Source of the DNA: Poseidonibacter ostreae
GTDB taxonomy: Bacteria; Campylobacterota; Campylobacteria; Campylobacterales; Arcobacteraceae
Assembly (NCBI RefSeq): GCF_009208075.1
Contig: NZ_WFKJ01000027.1
Coordinates: forward strand, 1 to 40,285
Direction: 5' to 3'
DNA: 40,285 nt
This document shows positions 17,256 through 24,976 of the stretch, one piece after another. How positions within the stretch are numbered: position 1 is the stretch's first letter; each line of letters opens with the position of its first letter. Under the pieces are notes generated by a model that searched no databases, had not been told where the DNA came from, and worked only from the letters and a program-made list of their open reading frames with translations. The translations under genes and the position numbers were made by a program.

Positions 17256-18325
17256 TAAAAATTTTAACAATACTAGGTGCAAGACCACAGTTTATAAAAG
17301 CAGGATCAGTGAGTCGTGAGATAGCAAAACATAAAAATATAGAAGAGATTATAGTCCATACAGGACAACACTACGATGCAAATATGAGTGATATATTTTT
17401 TGAAGAGATGCAAATACCAAAACCAAACTACTTTTTAGGAATAGGTGGAAAATCTCATGGTGCTATGACTGGACAAATGATAGAAAAGATAGAAGAAGTT
17501 GCTTTGAAAGAAAAACCAGATTGGGTAATGGTATATGGCGATACTAATTCTACCCTTGCCGGAGCAATAGTAGCTTCAAAACTACATATAAAAATTGCAC
17601 ATATTGAAGCAGGTCTTAGAAGTTTTAATATGAAAATGCCAGAGGAAGTAAATAGAATACTTACTGATAGAGTTAGTCAAATATTATTTTGTCCTACTGA
17701 TGCAGCAGTTGAAAATTTACAGAATGAAGGTTATGAGAATCTTGATTGTAAAATAGTAAAATCAGGTGATGTTATGCAAGATGGTGCAATATTTTATAAA
17801 AAACTTGCAGTTAAACCATCATATGAAATAAAAGATGATTTTGTCTTATGTACTATACATAGGGCTGAAAATACTGATGATGAAATAAGATTAAAAAGTA
17901 TATTTGAATCACTAAATGAAATAGCAAGAGAGAAACAAGTTATCTTACCACTTCATCCTAGAACAAAAAAGATTTTAGAGAATTTGAAATTAAATATTCA
18001 GAATTTGACTATAATAGATCCTATTGGGTATTTACAAATGGTATGGCTAATAGATAATTGTAGTTTGGTAATGACAGATAGTGGAGGACTACAAAAAGAA
18101 GCATATTTCTTTGGAAAACAATGTATCACCCTAAGGGATGAGACAGAGTGGGTTGAACTAATAGAATGTGAAGCTAATGTTTTAGTAGGTGCAAATGGAA
18201 CAAAAATATTAGAAGCATATAAAAACAATAAAAAATCAAATACTAGTAATTATCAATCACTGAATCTATACGGTGGTGGAGAAGCTAGTAAATATATTAT
18301 TAAAGAGTTATTAAATGATAGATAA
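17252..18325 (+). CDS. wbpI: UDP-GlcNAc3NAcA 2-epimerase (WbpI-like; UDP-GlcNAc 2-epimerase family)
   Basis: A non-hydrolysing UDP-sugar 2-epimerase of 357 residues. It has GARPQFIKAG at the N-terminus, HTGQHYD, YGDTNSTLAGA, HIEAGLRSF, the PEEVNRILTD segment, HPRTKK, and TDSGGLQKEA near the C-terminus. The YFLGIGGKSHGAMTGQM stretch resembles WbpI rather than WecB. With WbpA, B, D and E upstream, the product would be UDP-ManNAc3NAcA. WecB activity (UDP-ManNAc) is the alternative. It overlaps the upstream glycosyltransferase by 4 bases and the downstream deacetylase by 11. Confidence 0.88.
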   Translation: MIKILTILGARPQFIKAGSVSREIAKHKNIEEIIVHTGQHYDANMSDIFFEEMQIPKPNYFLGIGGKSHGAMTGQMIEKIEEVALKEKPDWVMVYGDTNSTLAGAIVASKLHIKIAHIEAGLRSFNMKMPEEVNRILTDRVSQILFCPTDAAVENLQNEGYENLDCKIVKSGDVMQDGAIFYKKLAVKPSYEIKDDFVLCTIHRAENTDDEIRLKSIFESLNEIAREKQVILPLHPRTKKILENLKLNIQNLTIIDPIGYLQMVWLIDNCSLVMTDSGGLQKEAYFFGKQCITLRDETEWVELIECEANVLVGANGTKILEAYKNNKKSNTSNYQSLNLYGGGEASKYIIKELLNDR

Positions 18326-18953
18326 ATTCAAAACAGTATATGTTCTAGCTCCACATACAGATGATGGAGAATTAGGTGCAGGAGGAACAATAAGTAAACT
18401 TATAGAAAGTGGTGCAAATATATATTATTTTGCTTTTTCAACTGCTGAGACATCAGTCCCTGATGGATTTCCAAAAGATATACTTAAAACTGAAGTTATA
18501 AATGCAACTACTAGACTTGGAATAAAAAAAGAAAATGTTATAATTTATAATTATGAAGTAAGAAAACTAAACTATGCAAGACAAGAAATACTTGAAGATT
18601 TAATAAAACATAGAAGAGAATTAAAACCAGATTTAGTGCTTATGCCTTCATTAAATGATATTCATCAAGATCATAGTACTATTGCACAAGAAGGACTTCG
18701 TGCATTTAAGAATATGACAATATTAGGATATGAACTTATTTGGAATAATCTTACATTTAATACTACTTCTTTTGTTAAACTGGAAAAGAAGCACATACAG
18801 GCAAAATGTGATGCATTAAAAGAATATAAATCTCAAGGGAGTAGAGATTATATGAGTGAAAGTTTTATTTTTTCTTTAGCAAAAACAAGAGGTGTTCAGA
18901 TAGGAACAGATTATGCAGAAAGTTTTGAGGTTATTAGATGGGTAATGGAATAA
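18315..18953 (+). CDS. PIG-L / LmbE-family N-deacetylase
   Basis: A zinc-dependent de-N-acetylase of 212 residues. The metal and catalytic motif is PHTDDGELGAGGT near residues 13-25 (consensus PHPDDExLGxGG), with the distal HQDH near residue 118. Family members remove N-acetyl groups from GlcNAc-type sugars, as in GlcNAc-PI or bacillithiol precursors. In this locus it overlaps the epimerase (11 bases) and an acyltransferase (16 bases). This suggests that it frees an amino group on a nucleotide sugar or lipid-linked sugar, which the next enzyme then acylates. The substrate is not evident from the sequence. Confidence 0.85.
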   Translation: MIDKFKTVYVLAPHTDDGELGAGGTISKLIESGANIYYFAFSTAETSVPDGFPKDILKTEVINATTRLGIKKENVIIYNYEVRKLNYARQEILEDLIKHRRELKPDLVLMPSLNDIHQDHSTIAQEGLRAFKNMTILGYELIWNNLTFNTTSFVKLEKKHIQAKCDALKEYKSQGSRDYMSESFIFSLAKTRGVQIGTDYAESFEVIRWVME

Positions 18954-19849
18954 GTGCTCAAATTATAGCGGGTTATTTGCAAAAAGAATTACATGGAGAA
19001 GAGTTTTATATTACTAAAGTACTAGCTTTAAGTAATGTACAGGATTATTGTTTCACTTTTTCAAAGAATAATAATGTTAATATAGACAAAAAATGTCTAA
19101 TTCTGGTTCCTAATGATTTTAATAGTTCTAATAATTGTTCTTTTTCTTATATAAAATCTGATAATCCTAGATTAGATTTTGCTAAAGTCATTGATGATTT
19201 TTTTACAAAGAAAGTTTTTTCTGGAATTGCAGATATTGTTAAAATTGGAAAGAATACAATTATATCTGATAGTGTACAGATAAATGATTTCTGTTTTATT
19301 GGAGAGAATGTTAAAATTGGTAAAAATACAGTGATAAATAACAATGTTACGATTTATAATAATACTATTATTGGAGAGAATTGTTATATAAAGTCAGGAT
19401 CAGTTATTGGAGAAGATGGTTTTGGATTTGACTTTGAGGATGATGGAACACCAATTAGAATTCCTCATATTGGAAATGTAGAAATTGGTAATAATGTTGA
19501 AATCGGAGCAAAAAATACAATTGCTAGAGGAACGTTAGGCTCTACACAAATTAATGATAATGTAAAAATTGATGATCAGGTCCATATTGCACATAATTGT
19601 AAGATCGGAATGAATACAATTATTACAGCATGTGCAGAAATAAGTGGGTCTGTTACTATAGGAAAAAATTGTTGGATTGGTCCAAATTGTAGCATTATTC
19701 AGAAAGTTAAAATTGGAGATAATGTAATAATAGGCATTGGATCAGTTATTACAACTAATATTGAAGATAATAAAAAAATCATGGGGTTTGAAAGCTTAAA
19801 TTTGCGAAGTTTACTTAAAGTTAAAAAGAGAATAGATTATGGAAAGTGA
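18938..19849 (+). CDS. LpxD-like hexapeptide N-acyltransferase
   Basis: A 303-residue protein. Residues 1-100 resemble the uridine-binding N-terminal domain of LpxD; residues from about 105 to 270 form a left-handed beta-helix of hexapeptide repeats (VKIGKN, VTIGKN, VKIGDN). DDQVHIAHNCKIG contains the histidine that is catalytic in LpxD (IAHN), and PHIGNVEIGNNVEIGA is also LpxD-like. True LpxD makes lipid A and usually sits with lpxA/fabZ. Here the gene lies in a glycan locus, coupled to a deacetylase, so N-acylation of an O-antigen amino sugar is more likely. The acyl donor (acyl-ACP, acyl-CoA or other) is unknown. Confidence 0.8.
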   Translation: MGNGISAQIIAGYLQKELHGEEFYITKVLALSNVQDYCFTFSKNNNVNIDKKCLILVPNDFNSSNNCSFSYIKSDNPRLDFAKVIDDFFTKKVFSGIADIVKIGKNTIISDSVQINDFCFIGENVKIGKNTVINNNVTIYNNTIIGENCYIKSGSVIGEDGFGFDFEDDGTPIRIPHIGNVEIGNNVEIGAKNTIARGTLGSTQINDNVKIDDQVHIAHNCKIGMNTIITACAEISGSVTIGKNCWIGPNCSIIQKVKIGDNVIIGIGSVITTNIEDNKKIMGFESLNLRSLLKVKKRIDYGK

Positions 19850-21041
19850 AAAAACTATTTGTATTATAAATCATTATGCTTTCCCTTATGGATATGGTTT
19901 TCATACACGACAACATACTATAGCAAAAATCTTAAAGAATTTAGGACATAATGTAACTATTATTAGCTCTTCTTTTAATCATCTTAAAATAAAAGCAGTT
20001 GATATCGAGAATATATATAAAGAAGAAATTCATGATGATATTAAGTATATTTGGATTAAAACAAAAGAATATCAAGGTAATGGATTAGCAAGAATCAAAA
20101 ATTTATTTGAATTTTCCAAAAAATTAAATAAGATTTATAAAAAACTTAATATAACTCCTGATATAGTTTGGGTGTCCTCTCCTCAGCCTTTTAGTATATA
20201 TAATGGTATTAAGATGAAAGATTATTTCAAATGTAAGTTTGTATATGAAGAAAGAGACATCTGGCCACTAACTTTACAAATGTTAAATGGAATTAATAAG
20301 TATAATCCTTTGGTTTTAATTTTCCGATATCTACAACTTCAAGCATACAAAAAGAGTGATATTATAGTGTCACCTCTTGATAACCTAAAAGAGTTTGTAG
20401 AAAAAAGTGGATTTCCCAATAAAAAAGTCGAGTACCTTCCTCAACCTTTTGTTGAATTTGAAATAGAAGAATTTGATATAAACCTACCAAAAGACAAGTT
20501 TATTGTTGGATATCTTGGTAGCATTGGAGATTCTAACAGTGTCTTTAATCTAGTAAAAGCAGCAAATTTATTAAAAAAAAGAAATGATATTTATTTTGTT
20601 ATGGTTGGTGATGGTCCGCAATTAGATGAACTGAAAGAGTTCTCTAAAAATAATGATTTAACAAACATAGAATTTTTAGGAAAATTAGAAAAGAAAAAAG
20701 CAATGTATTTTCTATCTCAATGTAGTATTCTATATAAAGGTAATCCAGATATAGAATTATACAAATATGGTATAGGTTCTGTTAAACTTGTTGAATACCT
20801 ATGGTTTAATAAACCGATTATTAATGCAACAAATATAAAGAATGATTTGGTGTCATTATCAAATACTGGTTTAGTTATTGAATCTGAAGATTCAAATAAA
20901 TTAAAAAATTCTATTAAAAAACTAGCAGATGATAAAGAGTTATATCAAAAGTATTTAAACAATGGTAAAAAATTTGTTGAAGAAAAGTTCACAGAAAAAT
21001 GGATTCAAGAAAAATTATACAAAATTATGGAGGGTTTATGA
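19839..21041 (+). CDS. Family 4 glycosyltransferase (WbuB-like)
   Basis: A GT-B fold glycosyltransferase of 400 residues. The N-terminus has NHYAFPYGYGFHTRQHTIAK, matching the WbuB group that transfers amino sugars such as FucNAc to a lipid-linked acceptor. YEERDIWPLTLQML in the middle is also typical of that group. The donor-binding domain includes GYLGSIGDSNSVFNLV and the acidic site near KLVEYLWFNKPII. It overlaps the acyltransferase gene by 11 bases and the WbpL-like gene by 4. In many loci a WbuB-like enzyme adds the second sugar after the initiating transferase encoded next door. Confidence 0.85.
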   Translation: MESEKTICIINHYAFPYGYGFHTRQHTIAKILKNLGHNVTIISSSFNHLKIKAVDIENIYKEEIHDDIKYIWIKTKEYQGNGLARIKNLFEFSKKLNKIYKKLNITPDIVWVSSPQPFSIYNGIKMKDYFKCKFVYEERDIWPLTLQMLNGINKYNPLVLIFRYLQLQAYKKSDIIVSPLDNLKEFVEKSGFPNKKVEYLPQPFVEFEIEEFDINLPKDKFIVGYLGSIGDSNSVFNLVKAANLLKKRNDIYFVMVGDGPQLDELKEFSKNNDLTNIEFLGKLEKKKAMYFLSQCSILYKGNPDIELYKYGIGSVKLVEYLWFNKPIINATNIKNDLVSLSNTGLVIESEDSNKLKNSIKKLADDKELYQKYLNNGKKFVEEKFTEKWIQEKLYKIMEGL

Positions 21042-21997
21042 TTTATTTATTCTTATTAATTGCCTCATTTTTACTTACATATTTTATAAAAAATTATGCC
21101 ATTAAGAAATCATTAGTTGCAGTTATAAATGAAAGAAGTTCTCATACTACTCCTACTCCGCAGGGAGGTGGTATTGCCATTGCTACTACTTGGTTTGTTG
21201 GTTTGTTTTATTTGTATTTAACAAATGAAATAGAAGCAAATCTTTTTTATGCATTATTAGTTGGACTTGTTATTAGTATTGTCAGTTTTTTTGATGATAT
21301 CTATGAACTTAGTGCAAAGCTTAGACTTATTGTTCAATCAATGGTGGCAGTTGTTGGTATAGTTGCTATTGGTGGATGGAATAGTATTGATTTTGGTTTT
21401 TTTATTATTGAGAATCAGATTATTACAAATATATTTGCATTTTTTATGATAGTTTGGTTTATAAATCTTTATAATTTTTTAGATGGTATAAATGGCTACG
21501 CAGGAAGCGAAGCTGTATTCTTATCAATTGCTGGTTTTTTATTGTTTGGAGGAAGTCACTTTTTAGTTTTAGTTGTAGCTGTTCTTGGATTTTTATTTTG
21601 GAACTATGGAAATGCTAAGATATTTATGGGAGATGTTGGAAGTACACTTTTGGGTTATAATGTAGCTATTTTTACACTTTATTATGCGAATAAAGAATCA
21701 TTAAATCTTTGGATTTGGATGATATTATTTGGTATTTTTTTGTTTGATGCAACAATCACATTATTTAGAAGAAAGCTAAATAATGAAAATATAAGTAAAG
21801 CACATAAAAAACATGCTTATCAAAGATTAAATCAAAGTGGCTGGAGTCACTTTAAAGTTACAAATTTTGCTATTGGATTAAATATAGTTTTATTTTCTAT
21901 AGTTTATTTTATATCTAATATTTTCCTAGCTCTTTTAATTTCTCATATCTTATTGATATTAGTTTTGAAATTTGTAGAAAATAAAAAGAAGTTTTAG
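21038..21997 (+). CDS. Undecaprenyl-phosphate N-acetyl sugar-1-phosphate transferase (WbpL/WecA-like)
   Basis: Starts the glycan by moving a sugar-1-phosphate from a UDP-sugar to undecaprenyl phosphate in the inner membrane. The protein has 319 residues and about ten membrane helices. It contains FFDDIYELS, NLYNFLDGINGYAG, NAKIFMGDVGSTLLGY, and the loop HKKHAYQRLNQSGWSH, which resembles WbpL. I chose the ATG at 21038, not the upstream in-frame ATG at 20999. A strong GGAGG sits three bases before 21038, that start overlaps the previous stop by four bases, and the extra residues would precede the first helix without any family match. WbpL enzymes typically use FucNAc or QuiNAc donors. Confidence 0.9.
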   Translation: MIYLFLLIASFLLTYFIKNYAIKKSLVAVINERSSHTTPTPQGGGIAIATTWFVGLFYLYLTNEIEANLFYALLVGLVISIVSFFDDIYELSAKLRLIVQSMVAVVGIVAIGGWNSIDFGFFIIENQIITNIFAFFMIVWFINLYNFLDGINGYAGSEAVFLSIAGFLLFGGSHFLVLVVAVLGFLFWNYGNAKIFMGDVGSTLLGYNVAIFTLYYANKESLNLWIWMILFGIFLFDATITLFRRKLNNENISKAHKKHAYQRLNQSGWSHFKVTNFAIGLNIVLFSIVYFISNIFLALLISHILLILVLKFVENKKKF

Positions 21998-22045
21998 TAC
22001 ATCTAAAAAGTTATTAATTTAACTAATATCTAATTATTATTTAAC

Positions 22046-22072
22046 TATAATACGAAATACTAAATATAAGGA
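22046..22072 (+). promoter_or_regulatory. -10 box and Shine-Dalgarno for the wbpM-like gene
   Basis: TATAAT at 22046-22051 lies in the 80-base gap before the dehydratase gene, followed by AAGGA at 22068-22072, five bases before the TTG start at 22078. This suggests that the last gene of the locus has its own promoter. Confidence 0.55.
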
Positions 22073-22077
22073 TTATT

Positions 22078-23850
22078 TTGCTGACAGCTTCTCCATTGAA
22101 AAGAATAATATTTTTTTTATTAAGCGATACTTTAATCTCACTTTTTACACTATATTTAGCATACAATCTTAGATTTAACTTTACTGTACCAACTGATTTT
22201 TTAGACAATTTTTTAAATATATTTTTTGTAATTTTAATTTTAAAGATTATAATATTTATATTTTTTAGACTCTATAGAACTGCTTGGAGATTTTTTTCTC
22301 TTCATGAAGTAAAGAAAATACTTTTAGCACATATTATTGTTTATAGTGTATTTACTATAATATTAATACTTTTTAGAGAGGATATGATGCCTTTTGCAAG
22401 AAGTATAATCGTAATAGATTTTATGCTTTCACTTGTATTTATAACACTTTTAAGACTTAGTAAAAGAATTATTTTAGAAAGTGGAAAAGAAAGTAATTAT
22501 AAGAACACTTTGATAATAGGTGCAAATAGTTCTATAAATAGACTTTTGAATGATAAAAAAAATATCGAATACACTCCAGTAGCAATAGTAGATAAAAGTA
22601 AAAACTTAATAAATACATATATTTTTAATCTAAAGATTTATTCATTTGATGATTTAGAGAAGGTTATATTAAATAAAAGTATTGAAGCTGCTATTATATC
22701 AAAAGAGTATCCTCAAGAAGAACTAATAAATATTTTTGAAGTATTAAATAAATCAGGTATAAAAGATATAAAAATAGTAAATACCTTATCTTCAAATCAA
22801 AGTACAAAAAAACAATTAAAAGATATTTCTGTTGAAGACTTATTAGCAAGGCACCCAAAAGATTTAGATACAAATAAAATCGAATCATTCATCAAAGATA
22901 AGGTTGTACTTATCACTGGTGCAGGAGGGAGTATTGGCTCTGAAATATCAAGGCAGTGTAAAAAGTTTGATGCTAAACAACTTATTCTTTTAGACCATAG
23001 TGAGTATAACTTATATCAAATATGTGAAGAATTATCTGATTTTGATGTAGTGCCTGTTATGCAAACAGTTAGAAAAATTGAGTATTTAGAGAGTACATTT
23101 ACTAAATATAAGCCAGATATTGTAATTCACGCAGCTGCTTATAAACATGTACCTTTAGTTGAAGATAATATATTAGAAGGTATTTCAAACAATATTATAG
23201 GAACAAAAAACTGTATTGATATGGCTATTAAACATAATGTTGAAAAATTTGTACTTATTTCAACAGATAAAGCAGTTCGTCCTACAAATGTAATGGGTAC
23301 TACAAAGCGTATTTGTGAGTTATATGCACAAAATGTTGACTCAAAAAATACTGAAATAGTTGCTGTTCGATTTGGGAATGTTTTAGGAAGTTCTGGTTCT
23401 GTTATTCCAAAGTTTAGATCACAAATCCAAAAGGGTGAAAACATCACTGTAACTCATCCTGATATTACAAGATACTTTATGTTAATTCCAGAAGCTTGTG
23501 AACTTGTACTTCAAGCAGGTGCAATTGCTAAAGGTGGAGAAATATTTATTCTTGATATGGGGGAGCCAATTAAAATAGTTGATTTAGCTAAAAAAATGAT
23601 TGATTTATCAGGCCGTGATAATATTGAAATAGAGTTTTGTGGCTTAAGACCTGGGGAAAAGTTATATGAAGAACTATTGATAAATGATAGTGATAAAAAA
23701 ACCCAATATGAGTCAATTACAGTAGCAAGTTCTACAAAGTTTAATATAGATGAATTAAATAAAAAGATTGAAGAACTTCTACTAAAAGATGATAAATTAA
23801 GTATTTTAAAAGAGATAGTACCTGAATTTAATCATAAAAAAAATAATTAA
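22078..23850 (+). CDS. wbpM: Membrane-bound UDP-GlcNAc 4,6-dehydratase (WbpM/PglF type)
   Basis: A two-part protein of 590 residues. The first 130 or so contain four membrane helices, and the middle holds a degenerate Rossmann segment. The C-terminal SDR dehydratase has TGAGGSIGSE from residue 280, HAAAYKHVPLVE, and M406-G-T-T-K410 in place of YxxxK. The Met is normal for this WbpM/PglF class. It converts UDP-GlcNAc to UDP-4-keto-6-deoxy-GlcNAc, the precursor of QuiNAc, FucNAc and diamino sugars. It closes the polysaccharide locus and has its own -10 box. It starts at TTG. PglF of the N-glycosylation pathway is the main alternative, but no other pgl gene is present here. Confidence 0.9.
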   Translation: MLTASPLKRIIFFLLSDTLISLFTLYLAYNLRFNFTVPTDFLDNFLNIFFVILILKIIIFIFFRLYRTAWRFFSLHEVKKILLAHIIVYSVFTIILILFREDMMPFARSIIVIDFMLSLVFITLLRLSKRIILESGKESNYKNTLIIGANSSINRLLNDKKNIEYTPVAIVDKSKNLINTYIFNLKIYSFDDLEKVILNKSIEAAIISKEYPQEELINIFEVLNKSGIKDIKIVNTLSSNQSTKKQLKDISVEDLLARHPKDLDTNKIESFIKDKVVLITGAGGSIGSEISRQCKKFDAKQLILLDHSEYNLYQICEELSDFDVVPVMQTVRKIEYLESTFTKYKPDIVIHAAAYKHVPLVEDNILEGISNNIIGTKNCIDMAIKHNVEKFVLISTDKAVRPTNVMGTTKRICELYAQNVDSKNTEIVAVRFGNVLGSSGSVIPKFRSQIQKGENITVTHPDITRYFMLIPEACELVLQAGAIAKGGEIFILDMGEPIKIVDLAKKMIDLSGRDNIEIEFCGLRPGEKLYEELLINDSDKKTQYESITVASSTKFNIDELNKKIEELLLKDDKLSILKEIVPEFNHKKNN

Positions 23851-23922
23851 CTTTATATTTTAATAAATTATTTTATTATTAATAGATAATCTTTTATGTT
23901 ATTAAAATATAAAGGACTTATC

Positions 23923-24321
23923 ATGAAAAAAATGAAAAAAGGTTTTTCTCTATTAGAGTTAATATTCGCTATTGTTGTTATTGGTATTATTGCATCTTTT
24001 GCAATACCAAAATATTTAGATACACGTGATTCTGCTTTAGTCTCTACTCTTAAAAGAGATATCTCAACTGCTATTACATCAATTCAAAGTTATCATTTAC
24101 AAAATGGAAGTATCAGTAAAATTTCTGATGCAGTTACTTTAAATACTACTAATTGGACGATTGAAGATTTGAAAATTACTTATAAAGACAATACAACAGA
24201 TTGTGCGATTATAGAAGTAAAAGAATCAAAGCTTAATCTTACTGTTTCTGCTGATGCTGGTGATATTTGTAAAAAACTAGATGAAGCTGGTATCAAAACT
24301 ACAAGTTATGATTTATTTTAA
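23923..24321 (+). CDS. Type IV pilin-like / pseudopilin protein
   Basis: A 132-residue protein with a class III leader. A short basic MKKMKKG precedes the prepilin peptidase site G|FSLLELIFAIVVIGIIASFA, with the conserved Glu at position 5 of the mature form, then a long hydrophobic helix and a small globular domain. Two cysteines near residues 97 and 117 could form a disulfide. I chose the ATG at 23923; an upstream in-frame ATG at 23896 would add nine residues that do not fit a prepilin leader, and AAAGGA stands just before 23923. It is alone, without secretion or pilus genes around it. It could belong to a type II secretion-like or competence apparatus encoded elsewhere. Confidence 0.85.
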   Translation: MKKMKKGFSLLELIFAIVVIGIIASFAIPKYLDTRDSALVSTLKRDISTAITSIQSYHLQNGSISKISDAVTLNTTNWTIEDLKITYKDNTTDCAIIEVKESKLNLTVSADAGDICKKLDEAGIKTTSYDLF

Positions 24322-24393
24322 ATTATTCATTTCCAAATCTTTTAATTAAGGTTTGGATGACTTCTTTCCATTACAAATAACTAAATAAATTAA

Positions 24394-24439
24394 TTGACAA
24401 TAAGTACTAAATAAAGTATAATAATAAGTACTAAATAAA
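24394..24439 (+). promoter_or_regulatory. Consensus promoter embedded in two direct-repeat operators of the toxin-antitoxin operon
   Basis: TTGACA (24394-24399) and TATAAT (24417-24422) are both perfect matches with a 17-base spacer. The 17-base sequence AATAAGTACTAAATAAA occurs twice, at 24399-24415 (inside the spacer) and 24423-24439 (just after the -10), 24 bases apart. Each copy contains the palindrome AGTACT. A related AATAACTAAATAAA lies just upstream. This is the layout of a promoter that the antitoxin or the toxin-antitoxin complex represses. Binding is inferred. Confidence 0.75.
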
Positions 24440-24448
24440 AGGATAAAT

Positions 24449-24706
24449 ATGCAACCTATTTTGGCAAACTATACAGCAAGTATTTCTGAATTAAAAAAAT
24501 CACCTACTCAATTATTGAAAAATGCAGGAGATGAAGCTGTTGCAATACTTAATCACAATGTTGCTAGTGCTTACCTTGTTCCAAGTAGTTTATATGAAAA
24601 AATGATGGATGTAATGGATGATCATTATTTAAGTAAAACTGTTGATGAAAGATTAAAAGATAATGAAAAACCTATTAGAGTTGATATAGATGACCTACTT
24701 ACTTGA
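24449..24706 (+). CDS. Antitoxin, Phd/YefM-like (StbD type)
   Basis: An 85-residue protein with an N-terminal Phd/YefM DNA-binding and dimerisation region (YTASISELKKSPTQLLK, then AVAILNHNVASAYLVP) and an acidic C-terminal tail, which usually wraps the toxin. It should neutralise the RelE-like toxin whose gene overlaps it by 17 bases, and repress their common promoter through the repeats just upstream. The start codon is preceded by AAAAGGA. Confidence 0.85.
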   Translation: MQPILANYTASISELKKSPTQLLKNAGDEAVAILNHNVASAYLVPSSLYEKMMDVMDDHYLSKTVDERLKDNEKPIRVDIDDLLT

Positions 24707-24974
24707 TTTTCATCCTAAAGCTTTTAAAGAATGGAAAAAATTAAATAATTCTATAAAAGTTCAATTTCAAAAAAAACTAAAAGAAAGACTTACAAATCCG
24801 AGAATAATAAAAGATAAACTTAGCGGTTATGAAAATATGTATAAAATTAAACTAAAAAGTATTGGATACCGTCTAGCTTATGAAGTTAAAGATGATGAGA
24901 TTATAGTTTTTGTTATTAGTGTTGGAAGAAGAGAAAATGAAAAGGTTTATCATAATTTAGAAAGTAGAATATAA
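24690..24974 (+). CDS. RelE/ParE-family toxin (StbE type)
   Basis: A basic protein of 94 residues with the RelE-fold sequence LDFHPKAFKEWKKLNNSIK at the N-terminus, the strand YKIKLKSIGYRLAYEV in the middle and FVISVGRRENEKVY near the end. RelE-type members cleave mRNA at the ribosome; ParE-type members inhibit gyrase. The GRRENEKVY end is more like RelE/StbE. Overlap with the antitoxin gene secures coupled translation. It ends two bases before the convergent ligase gene. Confidence 0.85.
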   Translation: MTYLLDFHPKAFKEWKKLNNSIKVQFQKKLKERLTNPRIIKDKLSGYENMYKIKLKSIGYRLAYEVKDDEIIVFVISVGRRENEKVYHNLESRI

Positions 24975-24976
24975 AC

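Noticed and set aside
18938-19849. Calling the hexapeptide protein a true LpxD of lipid A synthesis
   Set aside because: It is shorter than usual LpxD, is coupled to a sugar deacetylase inside a glycan locus, and has no lpxA, fabZ or bamA neighbours.
20999-21037. Upstream in-frame start for the WbpL-like gene
   Set aside because: It would overlap the glycosyltransferase gene by 43 bases and lacks a ribosome site, whereas 21038 has GGAGG at ideal distance.
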